Of a stretch of 64,000 nt of DNA, positions 8,953-19,564 are shown piece after piece. Numbering within the stretch: position 1 is the first letter of the stretch; each line of letters begins with the position of its first letter. The notes beneath the pieces are model-generated. The model saw only the letters and a list, made by a program, of their open reading frames with translations. It was not told where the DNA came from and ran no database searches. Source of the DNA: Leucocoprinus leucothites (Eukaryota > Basidiomycota > Agaricomycetes > Agaricales > Agaricaceae); the NCBI GenBank assembly GCA_013368445.1, contig JAACJO010000002.1, positions 1,736,001 to 1,800,000 on the forward strand, read 5' to 3'. Made by a program: the position numbers and the translations under genes.

Positions 8953-11284
8953 TTTTTTATTTTTTATTTTTATTTTTTATTATTCAAGTGTGACCCCGGA
9001 GGGGTTGCCAATTTATAATGCAGTACACGATAGCAGTCTGTGCCCAACTATCTACTACAGGGAACCGATACCGCTACCGACTATGCAAGAGCAAACAACC
9101 AGGAATACATAATAGTCCTGTCCGAGACAATATATGAAACGACAGCAGAAGGGGGCTAGGCATGTGACAAAATACAAAGAATGAAACATATACCGATATC
9201 ACTGCATCTGATGGCAGGCCTTGTGGTTGGTGAGAGCCCATCTGGCGACCGGCGATGGATGGGGGACGATGCATTAACACTAGGGAGCTCTCCCTAGGCC
9301 CAGGGCCAACCAGCAGGACCAGAATGACTTTGCAGCCAATCCTGATCAAACTGGTGGCGCCAGAACATGCACTTACGGTCAGTAGCAGCATGTTCCTTGC
9401 CGCAATTGACACACTTGATATGGGGACAGGGTTCCCCAGCAGGTGTGGGCTGAATGGGGGGGTTTGCCTTTGGCGATCCCTTACAACAGGAGGAGGTGGT
9501 GCGGTAATTCTCAGACTGATGTGGTCCACCGCATTGTGAGCACCTGAGCGCATGGTTGTGACAGGTGGTGGTAGTGTGGCCCCAACGCCAGCATCGTTGA
9601 CACTGGGGGGTCCCGGGATAAGCACGCGCAGCCTTGATCATAGTCTGCACACTGTCAAAGTTGAGGTATTTGCCGACCAGGTGCTTAGCATTGGCACTGG
9701 ACTGAGAATCCCAAAGGTCGACCCAAATGGTGGTGGTGTCGGCTTTGGTGGAGTTGCGCATGATGCGCATGGAGGATATGTTAGCGAATGTCTCCTTGAA
9801 GGGAGACAGACGCATACGGTCGGTAACATGTTGTGGAGTGGTGCGGATGCCACTTGTGTAGTAGGGGACGTCCAGGATCTTAAGGTAAGACCTGGACCTG
9901 GGGTGCTTGGTCTTCAGCTCAAACAGGGCAGTGAAGGCTGAAGAGAGGGAGGATTCGATCACTAATGCATTGGCATCAGTGGCGACGGAATTGGTGTACA
10001 ACAAGATGGTGTCGTATGCCTGAGCAATGTTCTCGACGCAAAGTGAACTCTTCGCGTGAGTGAGGGAGTCGTTGAGAAGGCGCATGGCCTTGTGGTGGAG
10101 GTAAGTGATATCACTGGAATTGCCAGTGAAATTGAGGAAGAGTTGGCATTGGGTGGGGCCCGACATGGTCATGCGGGGCTTCTTCGCAGAAGGCGCATCA
10201 GCGAGGGCAGCCTGATGCATGGTGGCGACGCGATCGGGCTCGAGGGTGGGGTGGGACTGGGCTAGCTTGATAAGTGCTGCCGCAGACACTGGGGTATGGG
10301 CTACCTCAGCAAACAACTTCTTAGCCGCTGAGGGTGGGATGGGCGCTCGCCGGGCTTGGCCATCAGACCTAACCTTAGGAGCAGGGGGCACTTGAATGGG
10401 CACTTTGCCACTAGTGCGGGCCTTTGCAGGTGCCGGCTTGGGCGGTAGGGAGGGATGGGCCAGGGCGGGCCGATGATCTGGGGGCGGTAAGGTGGGCGCC
10501 TTGGGGGAACCCATGTCAATGTCATGTGGACCCACTGAGTCAGTGGATCCATGGATCACCTCGTGGACAACGCATGTTGCTTTAGGGCCGGTCTCAGGCA
10601 GCCCACACTTGCGCCTGAGGTCATACATTACATCCCCGAAATCAATCAGCCCACGAGAGCTGAGTGAGTGCGAGGAGAGGGGGGTGCCATCAAGCTCCAG
10701 GTTGTCGACAATGATGATGGCCGCCTTAGCAAGGCATGTGACGGCCACAGATGCATCCTCCTCTGTGATAGAGGAGTGGGAGTCAGAGCATTCCTCAAGC
10801 CACTTGAGGAATGTCCAGAGGTTGGTGAGAGTGTGCTTCGGGGTGAGCTCCTTCTTCTTTCCCTTGGAGGAGGTCACTGATTCGGGCACAGCAGGGGAAG
10901 CATCGACAGGGTAGAAGGTAGTTCCACCAGCTGTGAAGGGTTTGAGTGGCAACAGAACATCAGCCACTTGGGGAGCAACCGATGGTGACGAAATGTCAGC
11001 GGTCGGTTGGGAGGGGCCAGGCGACGGTACGTCAGCCTGGGGGGGGCCGAGGAACCCATGCACGTTGAGTGGGTTGTTGTAGGGGTTGAGGTGGTTGTCT
11101 TCAGCCATCTCAGCAATGTTGAGCTCGTCGTCAGAGATGGCAGACTCAGATTCGAACGCGGCAAACTGGTTGGCAGTAGCTTTAGACTTGTGCCTACCCA
11201 TATTACTGTAGATAGACGATGTAGGAATGCCTCAGAACAAACACCAACTCTCGATGGTGGTGGTAAGAGGTCAAGGAGGGATGT
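8953..11284 (-). mobile_element. B3: complete ORF1-only LINE inserted in G1
   Basis: It is flanked by the direct repeat atagtgagtagttt at 8942-8955 and 11285-11298, the left copy merging with the tail. On the minus strand it starts (A)CATCCCTCC, has an 83-bp leader, one intact ORF1 (11201-9294), a 3' UTR of about 300 bp (9293-8990, no ORF seen), a short ACCCC-TCC-GGGGT hairpin and a tail of A runs broken by T (8990-8953). No ORF2 sequence is present between ORF1 and the tail. It is the clearest sign that ORF1-only is the natural structure of family B. Confidence 0.9.
9294..11201 (-). CDS. Intact LINE ORF1 (gag-like, three zinc knuckles), 635 aa
   Basis: The ATG at 11201 (MGRHKSKATANQF) opens a 635-residue frame without a stop. 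Residues 1-260 are largely Pro/Ser-rich, with an ordered ITEEDASVAVTCLAKAA patch. A middle region (LYTNSVATDANALVIESS, then SYLKILDVPYY and WVDLWDSQSS) looks like the RRM-like RNA-binding region of I/Jockey/Tad ORF1 proteins. Zinc knuckles follow near residues 534-547 (CQRCWRWGHTTTTC), 554-575 and 597-611 (CVNCGKEHAATDRKC). The expected role is packaging element RNA with a reverse transcriptase supplied in trans. It is intact inside a dead host element, so it is younger than most of the decay in G1. Confidence 0.9.
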   Translation of the reverse strand: MGRHKSKATANQFAAFESESAISDDELNIAEMAEDNHLNPYNNPLNVHGFLGPPQADVPSPGPSQPTADISSPSVAPQVADVLLPLKPFTAGGTTFYPVDASPAVPESVTSSKGKKKELTPKHTLTNLWTFLKWLEECSDSHSSITEEDASVAVTCLAKAAIIIVDNLELDGTPLSSHSLSSRGLIDFGDVMYDLRRKCGLPETGPKATCVVHEVIHGSTDSVGPHDIDMGSPKAPTLPPPDHRPALAHPSLPPKPAPAKARTSGKVPIQVPPAPKVRSDGQARRAPIPPSAAKKLFAEVAHTPVSAAALIKLAQSHPTLEPDRVATMHQAALADAPSAKKPRMTMSGPTQCQLFLNFTGNSSDITYLHHKAMRLLNDSLTHAKSSLCVENIAQAYDTILLYTNSVATDANALVIESSLSSAFTALFELKTKHPRSRSYLKILDVPYYTSGIRTTPQHVTDRMRLSPFKETFANISSMRIMRNSTKADTTTIWVDLWDSQSSANAKHLVGKYLNFDSVQTMIKAARAYPGTPQCQRCWRWGHTTTTCHNHALRCSQCGGPHQSENYRTTSSCCKGSPKANPPIQPTPAGEPCPHIKCVNCGKEHAATDRKCMFWRHQFDQDWLQSHSGPAGWPWA

Positions 11285-11297
11285 ATAGTGAGTAGTT

Positions 11298-14200
11298 TTA
11301 AAGTGAAGAGAGAGGTCCAGGTTTATCGGGGTACATGTAGTGGAAGTCGGAAACTAGGTCTATGGCATGTTGGAGCTCTGTCGCAGGTAACCACGACTCT
11401 GCTTTGTCCATATCTTCGTAACCAAGCCATACTACTTTGTAAAGGAGTTTACAAGCGCGTCAACATGGATCGATCTTTGAATCAATGATGCGATCAACTT
11501 CATATTCTGGTTCTCCATCAACCTCCACTGCAGATGGTGGTGATGTGATGCGATTTGGAATGGAGCTAGGGGTGAAAGGTTCGAGCATGGAAACATGGAA
11601 TACAGGATGAACAGCATGCATAGAGTCAGGAAGTTGAAGAGTAAAAGAATGTGAACCTGGTTGGGAAATAATTTCGTAGGGTCCAAGGTATTTTTTGGAG
11701 AGTTTCTTCGAAGGTCTCGTCGTGCAGAAGTACTGCACTTTGACAAAGACCTTATCACCAATCTTAAATACAGGTGCAACAAGATTGTGATCATCAGCAT
11801 TGGCCTGATAGCGACACTGGGCATGAGCGATTTCCAACTTGAGAGTCGAATGTAGTTTGTCTAAATCCACAGCGAAGTCGCAAGCACGAGCTGATGCAAG
11901 ATCCCTCTCAGGGTGAACTGTGATATTAGGGTGGTAACCTTTATTAGCAAAGAACAGAGAGATACCAGTGGTAGTGGAAGGAGAATTATTGAAAGCAAAC
12001 TCAGCTATAGGTAATAGGTTAGACCAATTACTCTGTTGGTAGTTGCAATAACTGCACAAGTACTGTTCAAGAGTTTAGTTAGTTCGTTCAGTCTGACCGT
12101 CACCTTCAGGATGATAACCCGACGTGAAGTGTAACTTCATGTCCAAAGCTTCTCCTAGTGATCGGAAAAAGTGCGAAACAAATTCCGAACTGCAATCAGA
12201 GGTAACATTAGCAGGAATACCATGTTTGGAGAAGACATGAATGATGAAGAGTTTAGCAAGTTCTGTGGAAGTAATGGTATCATGAGTTGGAATGAAAATC
12301 ACTTGTTTGGTTAGCCTATCCACAATGACCAGAATTGAGTCAAACCCTGAGGACTTTGGAAGTTTTTCGATGAAATCCATAGAAATTGAATCCCAAGGTC
12401 ACGATGGTATGGGAAGTTGCTTGAGAGTTCCATAGGGACAATGGCATCGAGCTTTCGATCTTGAACAGGTAACACAACTTTTGCAGTAATCCTTGACAAA
12501 GTCGCGGATATTTGGCCACGTATACTCACAGCGAACAAGTTCTAGAGTTTTGTTTTGACCGAAATGGCCAGCGAGTGCATGGTCGTGATAGTACTGCAAA
12601 ATGCGCAAACAAAGATCATTAGTATTGGGAACGTAGATTCTACCATCAAGTAACAAGAAACCCTTGGAGTCTTTGGACCAGCGACCCTCTGGATGAGCGA
12701 AATGATCGGAAACAGAATCATCAGTGGAAATAGCAGAAAGAATGTCTGTGCGAAGTTGCGAAATGTCCATAATAAGACCAGCGCACAGCGCAGGTGTATA
12801 AAGATACGAAGCACGAATAGAAGTAGAAAGTTGTTTGTTAGTAAAGACAGGTCGGAACTTGTGAGGATTAACCGTGGTGTAGCCATTATTCCCCCCTTTT
12901 GGGTAGATGTCCCAATGTCTAGTTAGGGCATCTGGTTTTGTTCCAAGCTTACCAGGTCTAAATCAAATAACAAGGTTGAACTGCAATAAGAACTCGGACC
13001 ATCTGGCTTGTCTGCGCGTTAGTATCTTTGTGGTAGAGAAATACTCAAGGTTCCTATGATCGGTGACCACATCGATAGGAAGCACAGCGCCTTCTAGATA
13101 ATGGCACCAGATTCAGAATGCTTCAAAAATTGCAAGCAGTTCCTTGTCATGGGTGTCATAGTTAAGCTCAGATGTGGAAAATGTATGGGAATGGAAAGCA
13201 ATAGGGTGAATATCTCCATCAGGAGCGATGATAGAGAGTATAGCTGCCAGGGCATAGTCAGAGGCATCAGTTTCCACAATAATTTGTGTATCGGGAATCC
13301 AATGGGTAAGAACTGGTGCACGCGTAAAGGCCTCCTTGAGGGAGTTAAAAGCCTTGTGAGCTTTTTTGTCGAAGCTCCACTGTATGTGTTTTTGCGTGAG
13401 GTGAGTTAGTGGTACAACAATATCAGAATAACCATAAATGAAATGACGATAGAAGTTCGCGAAACCAAGGAAGGATTGTATGTCCTTGACCTTCTTCAGT
13501 TCAGGCCAGTCCTGGATAGTTTTTACCTTTTCTTCTGACATTTTCAGACTGTCTGGAGAAAGAATGTAGCCAAGGTATTCGACTGTGTCAGTGTGGAACT
13601 CACATTTATCAGTGCGAGCATAAAGGCCATTTTGGCACAACCTTTTAAGGACTTCGCGAACATGTTTGTGATGTGAATTAATGTCCTCCGAATATATGAG
13701 AATATTGTCAAGATCAACAGTTACGCACATATCAAGAAGATCCTTGAAAATGTCATTCATGAATCGCTGGAAGGCAGCAGGAGCATTGGTGAGACCGAAA
13801 GGCATCACAAGCCACTTGAATGAACCATAGCGAGTGCGGAATGCAGTTTTCCACTCATTGCCTTCAGCAATACAAACCAAATGATAAGCATGTCAGAGAT
13901 CAATCTTGGTATAGATACCAGCCTTTTGCAGAGAGTCCAGCAAGTCAGAAATGAGCAGTAGTGGGTAGCGATCTTTCCTAGTGATTCGGTTAAGACCACA
14001 GAAATCAACACAGAGTCGAAGAGAGCCATCTTTCTTTTTGATGAAGAGAACAGGAGCACCATGAGGAGAATTAGAAGGTCGAATAAAACCAATGGAAAGA
14101 TTTTCGTCAATGAATTCTCGGAGTGCAGCAAGCTCAACCTGCGAAAGTGAATAAATTGTTCTGATAGGAGGAGAAGTGCCTTCCTCAAGATTAATGCACA

Positions 14201-14838
14201 AGTTGTAAGGTCGGTGAGGTGGAAGAGTGTCAGCATGAGATTTGCTGAAAACATCCACGAATTTGTGATATTCTGAAGGAATGTTAGAAAGGTCAATGGG
14301 ATCCTGCGAAGAAGAAGAAGCAGCTCCAGCCACAGATGAGCACCGGAGATCCAGACCAAAACGCATAGAGCCAGGTTGATGACAGACACGCACAAATGCA
14401 GCCACGCCAATCAGTCGAACATCAGGTCAAGAAGGAGAAGAATCAGGAACTGGTGAGATTGTATCAGGAGCCAGCGATTCGGCAGAGATAGGTGCGCAGA
14501 CAGAAGGAGTAGCAAGATCTGATTGCAGAGTAGATTGGAAAGCGATTTGACCTGAAACCCAATCAATCAACAGATTGTAGCGGGCAAGCCAATTATGTCC
14601 AAGAACCACAGAGCAAGACGGATCAAGCCGAGTGATATAGAAGTCCAGATTTATACATTCACCAGTTGGAAATGAGATAGGGATTTTCACAGTCTCTGAA
14701 ATGAATGAATTAGATGAACCATCAAACAATCACAACTCTACAGGAGGAATTGGAATAGTGGGTACACAATATTTACAAATAAGCGAATTGTCTATGAAGC
14801 AATGAGTCGAACCACTATCAACGAGCGCAGTAAGTGAA
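11298..14838 (-). pseudogene. G1 pol: protease, RT, RNase H, integrase, chromodomain
   Basis: Read from 14838 down. Aspartic protease is ALVDSGSTHCFID (about 14820). RT includes [16 protein letters not shown] (about 14030-13985) and VMPFGLTNAPAAFQRFMND. The catalytic box reads VDLDN at 13704-13715 instead of the usual Y-L-D-D. RNase H begins IVETDASDYALAA (about 13270). The integrase zinc region is HDHALAGH...CKSCVTC (about 12590-12460), with a core of VIVDRLTK, VTSDCSSEF and HPEGDGQTERTN (12340-12080). The chromodomain is EYEVDRIID...VVWLGYEDMDKAESWLP (11510-11350), and the stop is at 11298. In-frame stops at 14730, 14427, 13893, 13113, 12963, 12399, 12075 and 11460 are TGA except TAA at 12075; most fit CGA-to-TGA. 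The N-terminus lies at 17950-17784 beyond A2. Confidence 0.9.
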
Positions 14839-17565
14839 TACAACTCAGCATCCGGTCGTCCGGTAAGCTCTAACATTCTGAATGAAATGAAATCACTTCC
14901 CCCCCGTTCCTGGACAAAATTCTCCGTTCTTGAACTCACCGAATCCCTCTCTTCATGCGCTAACTCTTCAGCACCCGGACCTAATCACGTCTCCTGGAAT
15001 CACCTAAAGTCCATTGTCACCCATAATGAATGCCTCAATAACATAATACTCATTGCTAACGCATGCATATGTCTCTCTTTCTGGCCGAGTCACTTCAAGG
15101 ACTCGGTCTCTATCATCATTCCCAAGCCGAATAAACCAGCATATGATACACCAAAAGTGTTTCACCCTATTGTTCTACTAAACACTTTAGGTAAACTAAT
15201 TGAGAAGATGATTGCTCGCTGCATGCAGTTTGAAGCGGTATCCCTAGATGTTCTCCACCCTAATCAAATGGGCAGAGTTATCCAATGATCCACTGAGGAT
15301 GCAGGAGTATTCCTCACTCACATCATTCGGGCTGGATGGGCTAAAGGTATGGTTACCAGTGTCTGTGCGTTTGATATTGCCCAATTTTTCCCCTTCCTAA
15401 ACCACGAAATCCTCACTAACATTCTACGACGACAGGGGTTCGCCCCAGAACTCATCAACTTCTTTTCACACTATCTCATAGGTCAATCCACTCAATTCAT
15501 GTGGAACACTTTCCTATCAGATGCCCATGACGCGGATGTTGGCGTTGGGCAAGGTTCCGCTCTATCACCCATTCTATCCACGCTCTATCTAGCGCCCCTC
15601 ATGTTCATGTTTGACCAACGTGCTCGCTTACAGTCTATCCCTTCTTCCCTTCTATCATTTGTTGATGATGGGCTTTGTATATCTCAAGTGAAGAATTATA
15701 CTGACACTATTTCTTCCCTCAAATCAGCTTATTCCATCATTAACTCCATATGCATCGATCTCGGGCTTGTCGTTGAACATGATAAATCTGAGGTCTTTCA
15801 CTTCTCCCGACGTCATAATGATTCGAATCCCCCCCTTGATTTATCTGACATTGGCGGCCCTCTACAGTATCCCAAACGTGTCTGGCGGTACTTGGGTTTC
15901 TATTTCGACCGTCAACTATCATTTCAAGAACACGTTCGGTATTACTCCACCAAAGCATTATCCACGGTGAAAGCTATGAAAATGCTAGGCAACTCCACCC
16001 GAGGCCTCCTCCCTCTACAAAAACGTCTACTCTATAGGTCATGCGTTGTCCCTGTGGCTACATATGGATTCCGACTCTGGTACTTTAAAGGCACCTGTAA
16101 CAAGGCGCTTCTCAAGTCCTTATTATCTATGCAAAGACATGCGGCTCTGTGGATTACAGGTGCCTTCCGTACTTCCCCATCAGGTGGCACCGAAAGCATT
16201 GCTGGACTTATTCCAATCCACCTCCATCTTCGTAAATTAGCTATTCATTCGTCGTACTGAGTCTCTACTTTACCCTCTAATCATGCATTACGTTCTCTTC
16301 TATCTGACAATTTCTCTCTTAACTCCTCCCCTCATCCCCAATCGCTTCGCCTTCTCACTCCGGCCAAAAAAGCTAAAGTCAAAGGCCCTCTTGTCGATGT
16401 AGATAGTTCTCTTTCTCATCTTTCTGACTCCTTTTCTCCATTTGCTCCCGAATCAAAGCCTGGATCTCGTCTTATGGACATCTTTCCTGATTCTATTCAC
16501 TTTCACCCCTGCAATCGCTCAGATAAACACGAAATGTATAATCATGTATCATCTCTCAATTCAACTTTCTCCTCTTCTTCTTCCAATCGAAATTGTATTT
16601 CAGTTGTTACTGATGCTTCTGTCCCACTTGTAGGTTCCCTTCAGGCAGTTTCGGTGGCACATTTATATCGCGGCAGACGGCAAGTGTCCCATGCAAAACA
16701 GGCTAGCAGTTGAGCGTCGTCTACTGATGCCGAACTCTACTCCATTCGTATTGGCATTGCCAAGGCCATTTCTCTCCAGTGCAACCACATCATCCTTATC
16801 ACCAACTGCCTCCCAGCAGCCAAACTAGCAGTCGATCCCTCTATACACTCGAGCCAATCACATTCCATCCAAGTCTGTCGACTCTTATCTGACTGGCTTG
16901 CAGCCAAACCTTCTCGCTCCATCGACTTCTGGGACGTCCCTTCCAAATGGCGCTGGAAACCCCACCTTAAAGTCCATAAAGACGTCACTTCCACACGCAT
17001 ACACGCCCCCCCTCGATTAGGCGCTACTCTCGATCTCTTGCGACACAAAATCACCAACGACTGCCAGAAATCCTGGGAGTCCACTTTCTGGAAGAAGAGA
17101 TACCGCGGCAACGGCTTCCTTCTTTCAAAAAAGAATCGCAAGTTCCTCACCCCCACTTACATCAAAGGGGGCACCTGGCTTCCCTTAGCCAATAAATCGC
17201 CATCATTATGTGCGCGCATGTCCTGTGCCATCCTCAATCATGCTCCTATTGGAGCTTATCACGAGAGGTTCTTCCCCCTCGAGCCCAAATCCTGTTGTTG
17301 TGGCCATCGCCTGGAAACACGACATCATATCCTGTGTTATTGCCCCCTCTATCCCTTCCGCACTCAATGGGTGCAATGCGCTTTCCCTCAGTATGAGTTC
17401 CTTGTTGAGTTCTTGAAAAAGAACCCGGCCGCCTTTGCTTTTACCAAACACGACACGCGTCCACTGCCGCCTCAAGCTCCTGTGCCCACCGAACCAAATA
17501 AAGGTGAACTATATTCTCTCATTTCATCTCTTTTCTTTTTTCTTGAGACTGATCTCTGTGTATGA
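14839..17565 (+). pseudogene. A2 ORF2 (RT, RNase H, CysHis), three stops
   Basis: The frame enters at SASGRPVSSNILNEM and can be followed to the TGA at 17563-17565. RT landmarks are SVCAFDIAQFFPFLNHEI, VGVGQGSALSPILS and FVDDGLCIS. RNase H shows VVTDASVPLVGS, TDAELYSIRI and ILITNC (Asn where A8 has Asp). The C-terminus has CCCGHRLETRHHILCYC. Only three in-frame stops are seen, TGA near 15286, 16258 and 16711. Each lies where A8 or a sister copy has CGA, so the copy is lightly decayed. Confidence 0.85.
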
Positions 17566-17769
17566 CACCTCGTTCTATAGTCTCCTTTGAGTCTTATCTA
17601 TGTTGCTGGACTAATCATGTATAGTCTCTGTCTTAAGCGGTCTCTGACTGCTTCGTGTACCCCAGCTTGCTGTAGTGTACCATCTGTTTGTATTATTTAG
17701 TTGAAAGTGGACTGCGATCAAGCACCGCTATATAAATTCATTGATTTTAAAAAAAAAAAAAAAAAAAAA
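14839..17769 (+). mobile_element. A2: 5'-truncated family A LINE inserted in G1 pol
   Basis: It is bounded by a perfect 14-bp direct repeat, gcgcagtaagtgaa, at 14825-14838 and 17770-17783. It begins inside ORF2 upstream of the RT core, runs through RT, RNase H, the CysHis C-terminus and the 3' UTR, and ends with the TATAAATTCATTGATTT terminus and about 20 A. Truncation at the 5' end is typical of target-primed reverse transcription. It splits G1 pol within the protease region. Confidence 0.95.
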
Positions 17770-17783
17770 GCGCAGTAAGTGAA

Positions 17784-17950
17784 ATAGGGAGTGAAGAAGA
17801 TTTGTCCAAAAGCAAAGAAGAAGTAAGCGAAATATGAAGAGAGTTCGGATCAGAAAGAGCGGACGTGTTGAGTCGAATACTCTCTGAAGCACAGGAGAGT
17901 TCAACACGATCCTCAGCCTGTGCAGAGTTCTGAGGATCACTTGCTATTTT
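17784..17950 (-). pseudogene. G1 pol N-terminus and possible gag-pol frameshift site
   Basis: Downstream of the gag stop (TAG at 17944-17946) the -1 frame is open and continues as SDPQNSAQAEDRVELS to the protease, where A2 interrupts it at 17784. The gag frame ends TTG AAA AAA TAG, so a run of six A (17947-17952) is the obvious place for a -1 ribosomal frameshift. This is not a canonical X-XXY-YYZ heptamer and other explanations are possible. Confidence 0.5.
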
Positions 17951-19524
17951 TTCAAACTCTTGGATTGAGAGCCCAAAGGTTGCAAAGCATCCTTGGAGTC
18001 TGCGTCGGCCTTGGCTTTTTGCCCTTTAGGCTTGTTTGTGTTAGAAGAAGAAGAAGAAGTAGAATTGGAATTATTATTAGTATTACCGGACTCGTTCTTG
18101 CGAGGACAGTCGCAAATCATGTGGTTTCCACCACAGTATAAGCATTGTCCATTTGTGATGCAGCGCTGATGCTCTTGAGCAGTCAGCTTACCATCCTTGT
18201 TGAGTTTTCCAGCAAGAGGATTGGAGGGTTGTGATGAGGAAGAAGGATTCGATGATTTCTGGAATGGTTTAGGATTGTTGGAAGGAGGATTGGAAGGTGT
18301 GTTGGACTGTTGTGATGAATTCTGCTGGCGATTGTTGTTGTTGTTCTTCCCCTTGTTTTTATTCTGCTGGTTCTGCTGGTTCTGCATATCAGGACGCATC
18401 GAAGACTGACCTGATTTTTCACCAGTATGCTTCTTTTCGCAGACACGGGACCAGTAGTTGTTGTTGATTTGCATAGCAAGACGTCGCATAGCAACAAGGG
18501 AAGAGGGTTTGCCAGTAGGAGAGCTGGAAATGATGTTGGAAATGCGATCTGGAAGGCCTCGATAATAGTGGTAAACTAGGACGTTGTCGGGCCATTCCAA
18601 GATACTAGCAAGTCGCGAGAACTCAACGTTATACTTGGTTATGGTCCAGTTATGACCCATGCGAAGGTGTTCCAACTCCTCCGCTGCCTCTGTCTTGCGA
18701 TCAAGGGCCCCAAAATTCTTGCGCAACTCGTCTGCAAACAATTGGAAATCCTGAAACCAGGAAATGATGTCCCAATCATACTCCACTTGAAGAACTGTTT
18801 GAAAGTGCTGCTAAGTGGGTCCCTTGAGAAAGGTCATCGCAAAGCTAACCTTCGCATGTTCTGTAGTGAATTGCAATAGGTTAGTATTGAAGTATAAACG
18901 GCATTGAAAAAGGAACTCGTCTAGTTTCTGAGGCTTGGAGCCATCAAATGTGTTGGGCTCTTTAGCCTGAATGCATTCCGTTTTAATGACAGGCTGGGGA
19001 GTATGGTTGCGATTTTCGAGATTAGTTGCAAAATGATCCATAATGTTCAGGAATCGTTCTTCAGGGTCTGGGTTTCAATGGCGGCAACAAGGAGGCTTGT
19101 CAGGCTCATCCTCTGGGTCACCTTCATCATCAGGATCATCATTGGGAGGACCTCCATCACCATCTCCACCTCCTGCATCAGCACCATTGTTATCCAAATG
19201 TTCATCATCCTGACCCAAATCTTCAGGTTCAAAAAATTGGGTATTGCCCTCTGGTTCTTGTGCATTATTCTCCTCTTCTTCCTCATTGTCTTTGTTGTGG
19301 TCAACACTGACCTGGTCATGCTCAGGCTGGGGTTCATCTTCTTTGGACTCATGAATAGTCCTACATGAAGCTTCACACCCATTTCGAGGTGGACCTGAAA
19401 ACCAAGGAGTAGAAGGAGTGCCACCTCTACCACGAGTAGAAGGTGTGTATTGAGAGGGAAGTGGATGATTCTGGACAGAAATACCACAAGTATGAGCAGT
19501 ATTGCAAGTAAGTGTTGTAGACAT
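17944..19524 (-). pseudogene. G1 gag
   Basis: The start is the ATG at 19524 (MSTTLTCNTAHTC), 40 bp inside the 5' LTR. The first part has a long acidic, Asp/Glu/Pro-rich stretch. A TGA at 19075 and a TAG at 18811 interrupt the frame. The capsid-like region follows (EPNTFDGSKPQKLDEFLFQC, then MGHNWTITKYNVEFSRLASI and YHYYRGLPDRIS), typical of Ty3/Gypsy gag. After an Asn/Gln/Ser-rich linker comes one zinc knuckle, CLYCGGNHMICDC, with spacing C-x2-C-x3-H-x4-C, one residue shorter than usual. It ends at 17944 after SKSLKK. Confidence 0.88.
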
Positions 19525-19551
19525 ATTAAGAGAACGATACTGAAAGTTGGG

Positions 19552-19562
19552 ATTCTGAATAT
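19552..19562 (-). promoter_or_regulatory. G1 candidate primer-binding site (self-primer type)
   Basis: Two bases inside the 5' LTR, the minus strand has ATATTCAGAAT. It is the exact reverse complement of ATTCTGAATAT in the LTR (19775-19765), where transcription probably starts. A perfect 11-nt match between the RNA 5' end and this site is the arrangement known from the fission yeast element Tf1. I saw no obvious tRNA 3'-end match beside the LTR, though I could not test all tRNAs. Confidence 0.6.
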
Positions 19563-19564
19563 AC

